From NCBI GenBank assembly GCA_961205875.1, contig OY540811.1, positions 16,175,248 to 16,239,247 on the forward strand: a stretch of 64,000 bases of DNA. The letters run 5' to 3'. The notes under the pieces were generated by a model. The model ran no database searches and was not told the DNA's origin. It saw only the letters and a program-made list of their open reading frames with translations. This document shows positions 23,601 to 36,400 of this stretch, in pieces. Within the stretch, counting starts at the first letter, position 1. Each line of letters begins with the position of its first letter. The position numbers and the translations under genes were made by a program. The stretch comes from Sialis fuliginosa. Taxonomy: Eukaryota > Arthropoda > Insecta > Megaloptera > Sialidae.

Positions 23601-25517
23601 TTAAACGATTGTTTATATAGGAGCAGTTTTTATTATAATTATAAGTACGTCGCTAATGTAGATATAGATGAATTTTTGATACCTGAAGACCAAGATACGT
23701 TGAATGAATTTATTGAAGTTTTAGAGACAAAATCTCACAAAAATGCAGGGTTTATTATTAGAAATGTATTTCATTACTTGTTCTGGTGTGATAAAAAATT
23801 AACAGGTCTGTTTTTAGCGTATTTTTAAGATTAACTAATTGAAATATGTTTTTTTAATAATTGCAGAACCAAATCTTTTGACGCAAAACTGTATAAATAG
23901 AACGGAAAATATTTTACCAGCTCATTCGAGGAGTAAATACATTATAAGAGCTCGGGATGTAGTGGAAATGGGAAATCATTTTCTTTGGGAATTTATTCCA
24001 GGTGAGAATTTATCACATATAAATAGGAGCCCAAGTTGTGTATTGTTTAATTAGAACATAAACTTAACATAAGTATGTGATTATCAAGAAAATATGTTAC
24101 AAATTATATCAAAATTATGATATCCTAATATATGAAATTCAAAACTCAATTTAAAACGAAAAAAAATACATAAATCAATTTCCACACTTATCTTATTAAC
24201 GAGTTTTTTTAATACTAATAAAGTTATAAATGTACCCTCCTGAGAATTTATTATAAGTGAAATATGGAAATATATTTTCGTATGAGTCCATTACAGCTAA
24301 TGGGTGGCTGCGACGACATTGTGATATGAATGACGAGGACAAAAATTTTACAGGACTAAAAGGAGCGTTAACTTTTTATCCTTGCCAAAAGCTGTTAGAG
24401 CTTTTAAGAGAGCACAACTTTTTTCTACTGCTTAAAAGAGTTTGAAAGTAATTTCATAATATCACTGGATCTCTTATACTTTCTTAAATGTGATGATAAA
24501 GTAAGAGATTATGAAGGATTTTAACTTATCGCGAGAATTTTTTACGAAAAGTATGACAATCGATAAAAGATGGATTATGTATTATGTATATAATATGCAG
24601 ATAATCCATTTTTACATATACATAATAGGTAAAAATATGAGATCAGAGACAAATTAAGATGGAGGTTCAGAAATGTTATTCTTCTATTTGAAACGGGTAA
24701 AAGGAAATATTGAATTTACTGAATGAATTTTCAAAATTTTATTTTGATGATTTATTTAATTTATAAATATAAGAATTATAATTTTATTTTTAAATATTAT
24801 GTATTATGTATATTTTAAGTACTGTGATATTTGCACGTGAATCCAATTTGAAGATAAATATTTAAATGTTGTGTTAACGTTTAACTGCGATTATATGCAT
24901 ATTTACAAATGATACATATTTTTGCGAATATATTACGTATGTAATATACAAAATATACATTATACATAATACACTCCCAAATGTAAATATTGGTATCAAT
25001 ATTCATTCCAACTTATACACATAGTAGAATTTAAATAATTTTAACCGATATAAAAATAGACACATAAGTACTAATATAACATTACACATATCTATTTTTT
25101 TATTTTTTTGTTAACAAATGTATAATATTTTGCCATTTTGAATAAAATGAATATACAATTAATTGTTTCTGGGCGTAAACCATCTTAATTTAGCTACAAC
25201 TGCAGTCAAAATTTTACCAATAGATATATTATTTGAAAAATTACCATATAATCTTAAAGATCGGCCAGGAATTCAGGAATATCCAGATTTTTTTATAATA
25301 AAAATAAATGTTATTTACAGGATTTGGTGAGATGTACGTCCCCACAGAAATGTGCCTCTCCCATCACTACCGTGCCTGTGAGGAATACGAAGCGAATTGT
25401 AGGAAAAGGGCGGCTGTCAGGGATAAGACAGCGCTGAGGTTCGGAGATAAAATTGTCTCCAGAGTGAAAGCAAAGTGCGAAAAAATATTTCACAATCATA
25501 CATGTCCACCGAAATGA
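20601..25517 (+). CDS. GT92-family (DUF23) glycosyltransferase, four coding exons, 474 residues
   Basis: Coding exons are 20601-20654, 22767-23805, 23867-24001 and 25321-25517 (TGA stop). The splice sites are consistent: AAT|GTAAGT, TTTTCAG|TTT, ACAG|GTCTGT, TTGCAG|AA, CCAG|GTGAGA and TTACAG|GA. Phases are 0, 1 and 1. The protein is a predicted type II Golgi membrane protein with a hydrophobic anchor in residues 3-18, a variable stem to about residue 213, then a GT92 domain from E-E-I-A-V-C-V-K-P to about residue 430. The D-I-D-E-F-L motif (residues 317-322) is the family's metal-binding D-x-D. The C-terminal part holds R-A-R-D-V-V and H-H-Y-R (424-427), and the tail has several Cys. Characterised GT92 enzymes, such as the worm galactosyltransferase galt-1, transfer galactose to N-glycan core fucose. 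The substrate here is inferred by family only. The length is normal for the family and I see no damage. Confidence 0.88.
20923..21738. mobile_element. PIF/Harbinger-like non-autonomous element, 816 bp, TTA duplication
   Basis: The ends TGGTACGTCTTGACTTGAGC and the inverse of TGGTGCGTTTTGACTTGATC match at about 25 of 28 positions. Similarity continues inward through CCGAGCAAT. TTA flanks both sides (20920-20922 and 21739-21741), the 3-bp duplication typical of PIF/Harbinger. There is no transposase frame. A second element sits inside it at 21403-21609, so this one inserted first. Confidence 0.8.
21403..21609. mobile_element. Palindromic MITE, 207 bp, nested in the PIF-like element
   Basis: The first 31 bp (starting AAGGCCTCTATACACCACCC) match the inverse of the last 31 bp at 30 positions. 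The arms continue to pair, with moderate divergence, to a short loop near 21500-21515. TA flanks both ends. Almost the whole element can fold into a single hairpin. It has no coding capacity. Confidence 0.85.
22767..23805 (+). CDS. GT92 coding exon 2: stem and most of the catalytic domain
   Basis: This exon encodes residues 19-364. The first 190 or so residues are a Lys-rich stem and a poorly conserved N-terminal domain with Cys at 129, 169 and 219. The catalytic half begins at about residue 214 and includes F-N-Y-S-R-S-L-Q-M-I-E-F-I-E-F-Y, the Y-Q-Q-L-G-V-S-H-F-F-F-Y-N segment and D-I-D-E-F-L. There is no stop upstream of the acceptor-defined start. The exon ends in phase 1 at ACAG|GTCTGT. 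Confidence 0.9.
23867..24001 (+). CDS. GT92 coding exon 3
   Basis: This completes a Glu codon and encodes residues up to 409, including N-C-I-N-R-T-E-N (possible N-glycosylation site at N-R-T), S-R-S-K-Y-I-I-R and W-E-F-I-P. It is flanked by TTGCAG and GTGAGA and separated from exon 2 by only 61 bp. It has phase 1 at both ends, so skipping would preserve frame but remove catalytic-domain core. Confidence 0.85.
24002..25320. other. GT92 intron 3
   Basis: 1.3 kb of AT-rich sequence. It contains one frame (24257-24445) preceded by a CATTACAG acceptor-like site and reading N-G-W-L-R-R-H-C-D-M. This is suggestive of a transposase scrap but not assignable. Nothing else is recognised. Confidence 0.4.
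25321..25517 (+). CDS. GT92 coding exon 4: C-terminus
   Basis: This encodes residues 410-474. It includes Y-V-P-T-E-M-C-L-S-H-H-Y-R-A-C, the family's C-terminal His-His-Tyr-Arg motif, then a basic, Cys-containing tail ending C-P-P-K before TGA at 25515-25517. Codon use is noticeably less AT-biased than in exons 2 and 3. Confidence 0.88.
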
Positions 25518-26046
25518 AATGTATAGAATCTCTACGTGGCTTTTGTGGTAACAGTGGCGGACTAGCGACTTCTATTAAAGTCAAATAACTTGCTAAAGTC
25601 CTTCTACCCACCCATCTTCAAAAATGGAAGTTAAGTTTGCTTTTTCACAAAAAATATTTATAGTTATTTAATTGTGATATTTATAGTACCTAAGATCATT
25701 GGCTTAGGAAGCGTCATAAACTTGCAAGTAGAGCTCTTAACACTAACAGAAGTTCTTACAAATAATTGACATATTTTATAAAATTATTGGATTGTCATTG
25801 AAATTAATATATACCAAGGCATACTATAGATAAATAATACATAATATGTAATGATGTGTATTATTTAAAAGACCTCTGACGAAATTTTAAACTCATAAAA
25901 ATATCAATCAAACTTTACATTTACAATTAAAAAAATATATATTTGCAAGTATCTTGTAATATTTTCGGACCAAAACAACCTTAATTAAGGCTAGGGAGGA
26001 ATTTTATTCCTGGTGTAGATTTAACAACTACTATACTACATTAAAT

Positions 26047-26052
26047 AATAAA
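26047..26052 (+). other. Possible polyadenylation signal of the GT92 gene
   Basis: AATAAA about 530 nt after the stop codon; I saw no earlier canonical copy. Such hexamers are frequent in AT-rich DNA, so this is a weak call. Confidence 0.3.
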
Positions 26053-27889
26053 ATAAATCACCAAATATCAATTGTATTAATTTGATAACCCCTATGATGA
26101 ATGACAGCCTAAAAGAGTGAAAAAAATAGACCCAGTTGGTAACACTGGCCAGTACGCCACTGTGCGGTGTTAAATAAATGGATACAACACTATTTAGTTG
26201 CCAATTGAGAAGTTCAGAAATCATACTATTTAATCAAAGTTTTTGATCTTTATTTATATATGATATATCATATGAATTGATTAACCAATCTAAAATGATA
26301 ATAATTTACCATTTGCATTTCCTGTTACATATCACATAAATCTATTAATAAAAAAAGATTTTCTCGGATTTTTGTTTTGTGGAGTTAGCCTCTATGGTTT
26401 CTGAACGGTTTATTTCCTTAATTGCACGAAAAATATAAAAAACCTATCTTTATTGATAAAAATTTATGTGTATCATGTACTCTCTTTGGCATTTGAAAAG
26501 AAAATCAATTAGTGTTCATAGTTTATTAGATATTGTAATATTAATATTATTAAAAAAATAGACTGTGTATTTTATGGATTTAAAAATATTTTTTTAATTT
26601 ACAAATTGATTAAACTACTTTATATTAATTATACAAAAAAATAATCACATTTCCTTTTCTAAACCACATTTACAACTAAAAATAAATTTCAACTTATTTA
26701 ATAGATAATGGTAATAAATACATAGACGAAATAAATATCATATATGACTTAACAATATGTAAAATAAATGTTTGTAATAATATTTGCCTTATTACTACAT
26801 TTAGATCAACACAAAAAAGCGCCTTGTAAAAAATGCCTTATTTTTTAACATGAAATATTTTCATTTTAACTATTTTTCTACAAAATTGGTATTGCTAACT
26901 TTTCTGTGTACGTTCATGTATCTTTGTAGATATTGAAGATATATGATAAAACAGATTTTATAGTATCAAATTATATATACATTCGAACAAATGCCTTATG
27001 ATTAATCTATGTATTATATGGAGCTTATAAATACTGTACTAATGAAAATCAAATTGCCACTAAATGTGATATGAAAATATACAAAAATGAAACTTTTGTA
27101 TAATTTATTTACATGTAGGTATGTTCAACTATTTGTATATTTATATTGTATATATTTAATTGTTTATAATAAATATGATATGTAATTATCTAGTTTTTTT
27201 TAATAATTGATTTTATTTCATTAAATCACAAATTACTTAACTATCACATGATCCTGTTTTTGATTTTGTTGTTAACAAAGAAACGGAAAACTATTTCTGA
27301 TATACTAATTTATTTTAAATAGCTCACAGAGTTTTCTATCATTTTATTACAGGGTACCGGGTCATTCATAGATTCATTTTTGATAAATATATACATTTTT
27401 ATTTTTTATTTGGCATTTAATGTCGGTAGGCATTAGACTTGTCCATCAGATTAATAGTAAAGTTGATATCTGTACGGGTTATTTAATTGTGGGTGAATGG
27501 TTTTATGTTTATTCAACAGGGATAAAAGGAGAATTGGGATATTGCTGATGGGCCAATCATAGCAGGTTTACAAATAGAGGGGCTAGGATCTAAGGAATGT
27601 AAATTTTATGTAATTTTATAGTTTGTAGGCAACTTTGTTTGAAATTAACAATTTGTAGTCTTTTCCATTATTGATGTTGTGTTTCTTAAGGTTGTTGAGA
27701 AGTTCAATTCTTTAAGTTTCGAATTTTTTGCATTACATTATTATGTGTCTTGTATCAGCTATGGTATTGTTGTCACAATCACAGTATAGAGACGCGATCT
27801 GTCCAATTTTTTGTAGATATTTAATTTTAATATTATTTAATTTTCTGTTATCAATTAAAAACTGTTCAAATCTTTCATCATAATATAGT
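26053..27889. other. Non-coding; part of it repeated near 32800
   Basis: AT-rich. A block at about 27535-27590 (TTGCTGATGGGCCAATCATA and a following TTTACAAATAGAGGGG) reappears inverted at about 32800-32860, so both are copies of an unidentified dispersed repeat. No gene was recognised. Confidence 0.5.
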
Positions 27890-28300
27890 ATAAAAGCGTT
27901 GGTGCGTATGTATGTATTCTCATTAGGTCTAAACCACTGAACGAATCGAATCCATATTCATACCATATGTTCGTTTGGTGCTCCGTTAGATTTTTTTTGG
28001 GTCCGGTAGGTGGAACTGGGGTCGAGAATGTGTATTTATGGTCTGATTTGGCTCATATTCAGAATATGTGTTAGTTACGTGGAAATATTTTTTTACAATA
28101 AATGGACTCGGTAGGTGGCGTTAGAGTCGAAATTTTTAACGAAAATGTGTATGTTTGGTCTGATTTTTATACAAATTATTTTTGGGCAGAACAACATTCG
28201 CCGGGTCAGCTAAAACAACAATTACAACTCTCCATACGTGACAGGTGGTGAAATATTAACTTCCAAGCCGGGGCGGGTCCGCTGGTTATTTATAAAACTG
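27890..28300 (-). repeat. Dispersed repeat family C, longest copy
   Basis: Inverted relative to 6183-6560 and 51755-51990. Reading on the - strand it runs from GGACCCGCCCCGGCTTGG through GCTGACCCGGCGAATGTTG and AATCAGACCAAACATAC to the block mirroring ATATGGTATGAATATGGATT. It contains two tandem copies of the TCTGATT/GGTAGGTGG unit. No coding potential is visible. Its ends resemble widely dispersed insect repeats, but I cannot assign a class. Confidence 0.65.
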
Positions 28301-29216
28301 AAATCATATTTATACACAGAATGACTCGTAAAAAAATGAATAATAGATCATATTGTTAGTTTAATTTAACAACCTATCGAAAAAGTAATCAGATTTGGCA
28401 ATGAGTTAAATGAAGACAAAGCGAACGATAAGTAAACGCTCCTAATTCCGCACCTTAAAGTCGTCACATACATACAGACAAGATAAAATAGTTAAAAACG
28501 GTTTAGATATTTGAGATGTCCGATTAAAATTCAAAAATATTTTTGGTGGTATTTACAATTTATTTTCTTCTAATATGAATAGAAATATAAAAACTAATTA
28601 AACCAATATTTTAAAACTGTAAAATTTAATAACGATCTTTTAACGTGATGACTTTATTTTATCTGAATACATAATGTATTAATTAAGAAATTAGACGCTT
28701 AACTAGTTAAATCAACAACAGTAGTGTCGCATAATGTAAACAAATTATTTAAACTAGCAAGAACAAAACAAGCTGACTTAATAATTAACAGTAAATTAAG
28801 TTATTTGCCGTACCCGAGATTTTTTTGTCATTGCGAAGGCAGTAACAAAACGTACGTGCGTTCTTGTTTCCGGTTTAAACGTGTTGACGCCATTTCTGGT
28901 TCACTGATGACAGATCCATTGACCTTTATACGGTTAGTGAAGAAATGTGGTAAACTAAAGGATAATGCGTAGGGTGGTTTGTTTTATTTGTTAATTTATT
29001 CAACCGTGCCTAAGTATGTGTAAAATGTTACTTAATGAAAGCCTGAAATAAATAATAACAACTAAAGCTACAATTATAATTTCTGGATTATTTTTTTTTA
29101 GTTTTCGGCTATGATAATAAGATATAATTTTTTTCTTTACTTGTTTCTATTGATATTGACTGAGAAATATCAATATAATATTAAATTATAAATTAAATAA
29201 TAACACAGGCCGACAT
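28301..29216. other. Non-coding; an 82-codon frame without family signals
   Basis: The frame at 28724-28972 has somewhat balanced composition (three Cys, several Arg/Lys), but begins at a non-ATG codon, lacks splice context and resembles nothing I know. I leave it unannotated. Confidence 0.4.
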
Positions 29217-29732
29217 CATTTATATTGTTCTACTTGAATAGATGATTTCGGAGGTTTTTGACATGCTTAAACTGAATCCATGACCCAAATTCCTCCAGGG
29301 TTTTGAGTTAACCTAACACAAAAGTGCAAAAATATTGATTTTGGCAATTTTTTACTTGTACGATTTTTTTGCCGATATATGCTAGTTTGAAGATTTGATA
29401 TTTTTATTAAAAAAGTAGACACAATGAACTTTACTACATTAAATATAACAATAACTTCAAACTAGTATATTTCAGTTTAAAAAATCGTACAGTAAAAAAT
29501 AAAAATAAATACATAAAATAAAATAAAACTAGAAAAAATATTACCTGCATATTTGGCGATAAATTCTTAAACTTTGCCAAAATCGTCATTTTTCTACTTT
29601 TAGGTTAGGTTATCTCAAAAACCTGACACGATGGAGTAATTTGGGTAACGGATTCGGTTTCAGTACGTCAAAAAGCTCCAAAATCACTTACTGAAGTAGA
29701 GACAACAGAACAAATGTATTTTTTGTCGGCCT
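29217..29732. mobile_element. Long-TIR element, about 516 bp
   Basis: It starts AGGCCGACA and ends TGTCGGCCT. The outer 110-130 bp on each side are diverged inverted copies; shared blocks include CTACTTGAATAGATGATTT against AAATCACTTACTGAAGTAG, and TTGAGTTAACCTAAC against GTTAGGTTATCTCAA. The centre is A/T-rich and contains a second, inner inverted pair (ACGATTTTTTTGCC-like and AAAAAATCGTACAG). No target duplication is clear. Confidence 0.7.
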
Positions 29733-32700
29733 ATATATAATATAATATAATATGTTCAAATTAATTAATGTTTCAATAAATTGTGGTTAAATAAATAATA
29801 TTTCAGTTTTGCCTAGATCCATGATAAGCATGTATACATTTATCAAAAGTAAGCATGTTACAAAAACATTACAAATTCACATAAATATTATTTGTTATAT
29901 ATCAGATATCGCATCAATATTATAGCATCTATTCAAATACATAGATATACCTATTATATATATTCGAGTCGGTATAATTTGACAGTCTTTATGAATATTC
30001 ATAATCCAGATTTCATTTGAAAAGTCTGGAGAGCATCCATTACCATCTGTGTAGTGCTGATATCGCATGTATTAATTATAAAAGGATATTTAATATCCCA
30101 ATTACTGGAATGTTCGATTACACTATATACGTATCTCTAAATAGTTTGAACACTCGTTAAGCCCTCTATGTGAATTGTATAGAATTACTAAATGGGATTA
30201 ACCACATATGTACGTATCCATATATGCATGTGTGGACAAGCTTATACTGTGTCTATTGGGATTATATAAATTGTACTCTAGTATGTACTTTTTAAATGTA
30301 TAGATTGTGGCTATGTGTACACGCATATACATAAAATATATATATATTGTACACTATAGACAAAATAGTTTTAGCCAGTTATTAAAATTAATACAAAGGA
30401 ACTAAATAAATAATACAATTTATTCACAAAAATTTTATTTGTATAAATCCAAAATCCGCACTCATTTCAGGATTTTAAAAACCAATTTTTTTCCAAATAA
30501 TTGATTTTAGGTAGCTTTGTAAACCCCTAGAAAGTTATGCACCACCCTTCGAAGGCGAGGTTACTGCCATGTTTTATACATCAAAATCTACCAATTTCGT
30601 AAAAAAAAATCTTTCTTCATTTTTTTCTAGCTCTATCTTCTGACGAGTGAACTATATAGAAAAAGTACCTAAAGAATTTAGTTTCGTAAAAAAATAAAAA
30701 TAAACCAACCAACCAACCATAACATACATAAATAAGTTAATCTATGGTAAAAAATAAAACCAATAAAATGTCTTGTTTAAAATTAAATTGAAATATCAAT
30801 AAAATTGTGGAAAAATAAAAATAAATAAATTTCCTTTATAATATCGAAATTCCTTACCTCAAAAATGAAAAAGTGTCATTGAATTCAAAGTATAAAAGAA
30901 ACTTTGTAATATTTTCATCACGAACAGTCAGATTTAACAACTCAATTTTAGAATCCATCAAATGCACTACTTTATATATATTTGTGTCAGCTATTCCATG
31001 AAATTGCTTTTTATTTTCGAATATTTCGCGTTTGACTGCCGCACAAATACGTATCATAAAAGTATGTTTCATTTTTTTTTACAAAAGGATTAAACAGAAT
31101 TTTGATTTAGAACGAAATTGTGATATTTCACTGTAATAACGGATAATAGCGTTATTAAATATTTTATTTTCCTTGGATTAATTACATATTTAGTTGGTTT
31201 TATCAAACGTTATATCTTATAATTAGAGATTAGGAATATTTCTGTATTTCACAAAACGAGGTTAATTGAAAACTTCTATTTCTACGACTCAGCGACTATT
31301 TCTAGTTCTTTTATTAAATTTTAAGCATTTTCTGTTTGTTTCTATATACATGCTAAATCATTATAGATCATATACAGTCATAATCGTTTTTATGGGCTCA
31401 ACCTTAAACACTTAAGCAAAAATTTTGTACTTACTTATTGTTAGATATTTTTAGATTGATTTATGTTTTAAACTTACCGAAAAATAATGTTTCTATACGT
31501 TGAAATCGAGGCAAACAATCCTGAAATAATAGGATTTATAATAAAACAGTTTTTTGCATTGATTTGTAAAAATGATTTTATTTATATATTATAGTGAAAA
31601 TTAAAGTAATTTTTACATAAAATGCAATTAATTATAAAATAGATCTTAAAAACTATTATCTTATAAATCTATAGTATTATAAAATTCATTTAGTTAAATT
31701 AAATGTAAAAATTCTTAATTTAATCTCACAACAGATTTTTCATACTTCACAACCTCATTGCTGGACATTTTGAATTTATCTATTTATTTGTTTGATTTTC
31801 TAACACATTGATTTTAATGTAAATTTCTATTTATTTTTTAAGATTGAAATGAATACAAAATACCAACAATCAATTATAAATATTGAATATATTAATTAAT
31901 TATACATCTATCTAGATGTTATACAGTAGTTTATGTTTCGTTGCCGACGTTGTATCTCACATTTAATGTGAATTTCATCAGAACTATTCCAAAGTGTAAA
32001 TTCATAGAGATAATTTATTTTCCAATGAGGTTGTCACACACCTAGTTTTTCTTTGGTGTCATAAAACATCACAAAGTTTATATATTCTTGTACGGAAGAC
32101 ATTTAAAAATTATTCCTTCAGAAAACATGATCTTTTAAGATAAGTATATTTCGTTTTATTGTAATTTACGTACATAAATATATTTAAAACAAAAAGCGTA
32201 GTTAATTAATATTAATCAAAATATCCAAGAAACAAAAATACTAAAAAAATAAATCCATTTTAAGTTTTTATAACTTGGACAGATACCTTCACCAAAAGAC
32301 ATAACACTTCCATTTACGAGTATTTTCGTATAATAATAGCAAATCCTCATTATAGAATTATAAGTTTGTATGTCATTTTTTTACATTTTTATATATTGTA
32401 TTTGTTATCCAAGGATATGAAACGAACAATTATAAAGTACTTAATTAACAACTGTTTAACTGTATCTATCTAGCATATTCCTGATAAATCACTAACGTAA
32501 GCAATTTAGATTTGAAAAAGGAGTGTCAGTGATACCATTCTTTTAAAAAAATTCTCATATCTACGGATGAATTATTTCATAAGATTTATTTCTTAAGATT
32601 TATTCATTAATATAAAATAACTGATAATACAACCTTATTAAAAATTTATTTACTTTGATATTCGCGGTCGTTCCATTTACACCTAGTTCCAAACTTCTTG

Positions 32701-33247
32701 CCATCCCCTACGTTTTCACCCCATTTTAAGCATTCATACACTCGTACCAGATTTAAAATTTACCCAATCCTTAAATGCTTCTACCATTCGATCCCTTGTA
32801 TTTTACCCCTCATGTTTGTAAAAATATGCTAAGATCGGCCCATCAGCAACCTCCTACTCCGTCTTGCTTCACTTGTCAGATGCTCTGCATATACACACAC
32901 ACATCCATAAATACTTAAACAGTACAGAATTCAACATTACTATTGAACTGTAAAATTAGACTCATAGGAAAACAAAAAAAATCAAACTTTCATTAGTGAA
33001 TAGTCTAATTTTTAATTAATAAATCTATTGTTTGTATGTATTATTTGTATAGCTGTCTATCAAACATCTTATATTAATTGGTTTTAAATCAAAACTGTAA
33101 TGAAATAAAAACTAATATACAGAGGAAGAAACAGACTGTATCAAAAAATCTATATAAAGAATAATATCTGAAGTACATTAAATCACAATTTAATTCTCTG
33201 TAAATGCCTTCCGTGCAAAAATTAAAAACACCCTATACAATCTATAT
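29733..33247. other. Intergenic DNA between GT92 and the Arg-Tyr-Asp gene
   Basis: No gene was recognised. The frame at 30854-31072 (-) lacks motifs. About 32800-32860 holds the inverted partner of the repeat at 27535-27590, and a CACACA run follows at 32890-32905. The last several hundred bases would include the 3' untranslated region of the - strand gene. I did not find a convincing polyadenylation signal close to its stop. Confidence 0.45.
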
Positions 33248-33488
33248 CTATCCAGAACTATTATCACCGTTGCGTACAACCGGTTCCGTCGAATTAGGTT
33301 GATCATCAGTCGTATGTGTTGAGTCGCCGGCAGAGTGAATGTTCTGCGCCTGGGACGGCTTCAACTGCGCCGCCGCTTCTGGGTTTCCGCCACGGTCGTA
33401 TAAGTAACTTGTCGTCCGTCTGTACTCATGATCCCCTCCCCTAGGTCTGTAGTAGTACTGCTGCTGTCCGCCGCTACCGCCTGCAGAG
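33248..33488 (-). CDS. Arg-Tyr-Asp gene, last coding exon
   Basis: This completes a Gly codon and encodes 79 residues. It opens S-A-G-G-S-G-G-Q-Q-Q-Y-Y-Y-R-P-R-G-G, then a Y-R-R-T-T-S-Y-L-Y-D-R segment, and ends in a Ser/Thr/Asn/Asp-rich tail (N-G-D-N-S-S-G). The acceptor TGACAG|C is chosen because it joins in frame with exon 3 (phase 2). The acceptor-like ATTCAG a little upstream (about 33512) would shift frame. Confidence 0.75.
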
Positions 33489-36400
33489 CTGTCAGAGCAA
33501 TCAGGTATGATCTGAATGTTAATGAAATACACGCCTACACTATTAGAATACAAATGAACTACGTGTAGAAATTTGTGGGGAAGGAGGTGATTTTGTACAC
33601 ATACACTTGTGTGCATTGTGTGTGAGTGTGTGAGTGCAGGCTAGGATTGAGTGATTGTTGTATCTTAGGATACTATGGCTATAATTGTTGGATTGCACAA
33701 ACGCAGATTAAGAAAGTTAACAAATGATAAATTAAAAGCGTAAAAATTTACTAAATATAGCAGCTTCTTAGATTTTGTCTACCACTCAATTTGCTTTATT
33801 CACACTTCAATGCTTTTTATTATCAATACGAAACGAGCTAAGTTCATTAGATATATTAAAAAGTTTACTAATTAAAATTGGGTGATTTTTATTTAATAAG
33901 CTGTTATCCGCGGCCTCGCTTGCGTGGCATTTGTAATTTGATAGAAATAATCCTTTCTCGACTACTGTGCGAGATATAGGGTTGATTCATTATATAAAAT
34001 CGTAAATATCTTGGCTCTTAGTTAAAAATTATAAAAATCCACCCCGTCATTAGGGATTGATTGTCGAAATTTTTATATTTACTGAAGACTATTTTTCCCA
34101 AACTTATCTTTATAACTTAAGCAGCTATGCAGATAAACATATCAAAACCCCACCCCCTGTCTAACCCCGCCAATAAGGGTCGAATGTCAAAAAAAAATTT
34201 ATTGAAGACTATTTTGCAAAACTGGTTGTAAAATGAAAAATAATGCAAGTAACATGCTCTAAATTCGTGTACTGTTAAATAAGGGTATTTCGAACATTTA
34301 TACAAAATTTCATCAATATTTAGTACATATTTTGAACACAGCAAACGATATTTTCGACGACGTGCGGAAAACCTAATCCCCTTCACTTTTGATTACCTGA
34401 TCTTTGATTCTACGACCCTTTTTGAATATCTGGCATCTTTAAAAGATGTCTTCGTAAGTCCATTGAAAGTGATTAACTAATTTTGACCGATAATGTACAA
34501 TCGCCTGCAAAACTCGTCTACCACCTCAAAGACCAGAATCGCTTACAACAGATTCCAAATTTAAAGACAAACAGCATCGGTTATCTTTTTCTAAAGAGGA
34601 GTTTATATAGTTATAACATTTTCAATAAAAATAATAAATATACGTCAATTTCAAATAATGTTTTATTATTACAAATTTTGCTTTTGTTATCTAAATTCTT
34701 ATACTTATTATGGTTATTTACTATGATTATGTATAATAATTTAATTGCACAAATATATATGAGTTCTATAAAACGAAGAGTAGTTCTTTATCTAGCAAAT
34801 GAGTTTCAAAATAACTGTATTTGTTTGGCACATGGAGAAATGATTTAAATATTATAATAATCAAATCGGAATGAATGCAAACTGGAAGACCAGTTCTGCA
34901 TTTGACTGTACATGCACAATGTACATATATAATACATGTATGTCAATGCACATATACAATACATAAATGTATAAGAAATATTATAAGAGCGTTAATATTT
35001 TATTGAAATAAATATGTAATATAAGTATATTCTATTCTATACATTCATCAATCTTTAAATGATATTTAACAAAGGATTGACTTTGTAATCCTAATGATTA
35101 ACCCGGTCCTGTTTTAAGGATGGGATGAGTGGTTGAAAATTGATGGTTTTTGATCAGTGTTTTGTGGTGTGGGGATTTTAATGTTCGTGGCTCTTTTTGG
35201 GTTAGTGAATGTGTTAGATTAAAAAAGAATGAAAGGAGGATGGTGGTTTTTTATTGATTGACTTTATTACAAAGTTGATTAGGGTGGGTTTTATTGGAAT
35301 TATTATTATTTGTTAATTTATATTTGAAATTAAGTTACGATTTTACTATATATTACTATTACAATATGTGTCTTTTAAAGTTTTAAATTACAATAAATTT
35401 ATATCTCCATTATTTAAAACTAGAACAAATAATTTATAAATGCGATATTAAAATAAACAAAATGTGTTCACATTTATGATTCTTAAAGTATCAGAAAAAA
35501 ACGACAAAACTTAAAATTATTCGATGTATTTAGTTCCTCAATAATAATATACAATAATAAATAATATGTACTTTTAATTGCGTATTATTAAAACGCACTC
35601 TGTAGAACTTTCAGAATAATTTAAATTACATGGCGATTAATTTAAAATTAATGATATAATATATAAAATATAAATATGTACCTATATAAAACATTTAATT
35701 AGTGATTCAAGCATTGGGAATATGTATTCAAACAAACCCAGAAAACCAATATTTATTTAATACATTTAAGCCGGAATGTCAGAAAACTCCTATACCTTGC
35801 CAGCAATCCTAGAATTATGACGTCACAAATATATATGAACTTGTATGATTTCGCTTTTAATTTTGGACAGTTTGATTTTATTTTGGACTCTATTCTGTCG
35901 GTAATCATCACATTTTAATGCCACAAATGTATCGAAACATGTATATGCTTGAAATTTTTCGCGTATTTTTAAACTAGTGATTTTCATTTCGGAGCGAATG
36001 TGTTAAAATAAAAATCGTATGGGACGTGACTGGATTTTTGAAATATGATTATGCGCTCGACTGTTTAAGTCCTTCTTGCCATAGTGTGACGCGGGAGTAC
36101 GGATGCGTATAACGAACTATATGTATATAACATTGTATAAACAAACAAGGGTTGGTGTAGGTATTATTTGTCTGTTTTTACGTGTTTTACGATGAATAAA
36201 ATTAACATATGTAAATCAAATTTTTCAGAAATATCCAGAATAGACTGGGTATAATGTTATATTTTATATCTAAGACGAGGTACATATAGAACATTGCAAT
36301 TAATAAATTATAATAAAATTATATTTAAATAATTAGGATAGGCGTTAATTAAAAAAAATATATGTATTTTCTAATAAAGTGTATACAAATGAAAATGGTT

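Noticed and set aside
33489-33616. Upstream extension of the last exon of the - strand gene, giving an open frame from 33616
   Set aside because: A polypyrimidine tract and TGACAG acceptor mark the exon start at 33488, and the extension would not join in frame with exon 3.
34117-34386. 89-codon open frame on the - strand
   Set aside because: It overlaps duplicated repeat units and has no recognisable content.
34483-34848. 121-codon open frame on the + strand
   Set aside because: AT-rich composition like its surroundings, no ATG start, no motif, and it lies in an intron of the opposite-strand gene.
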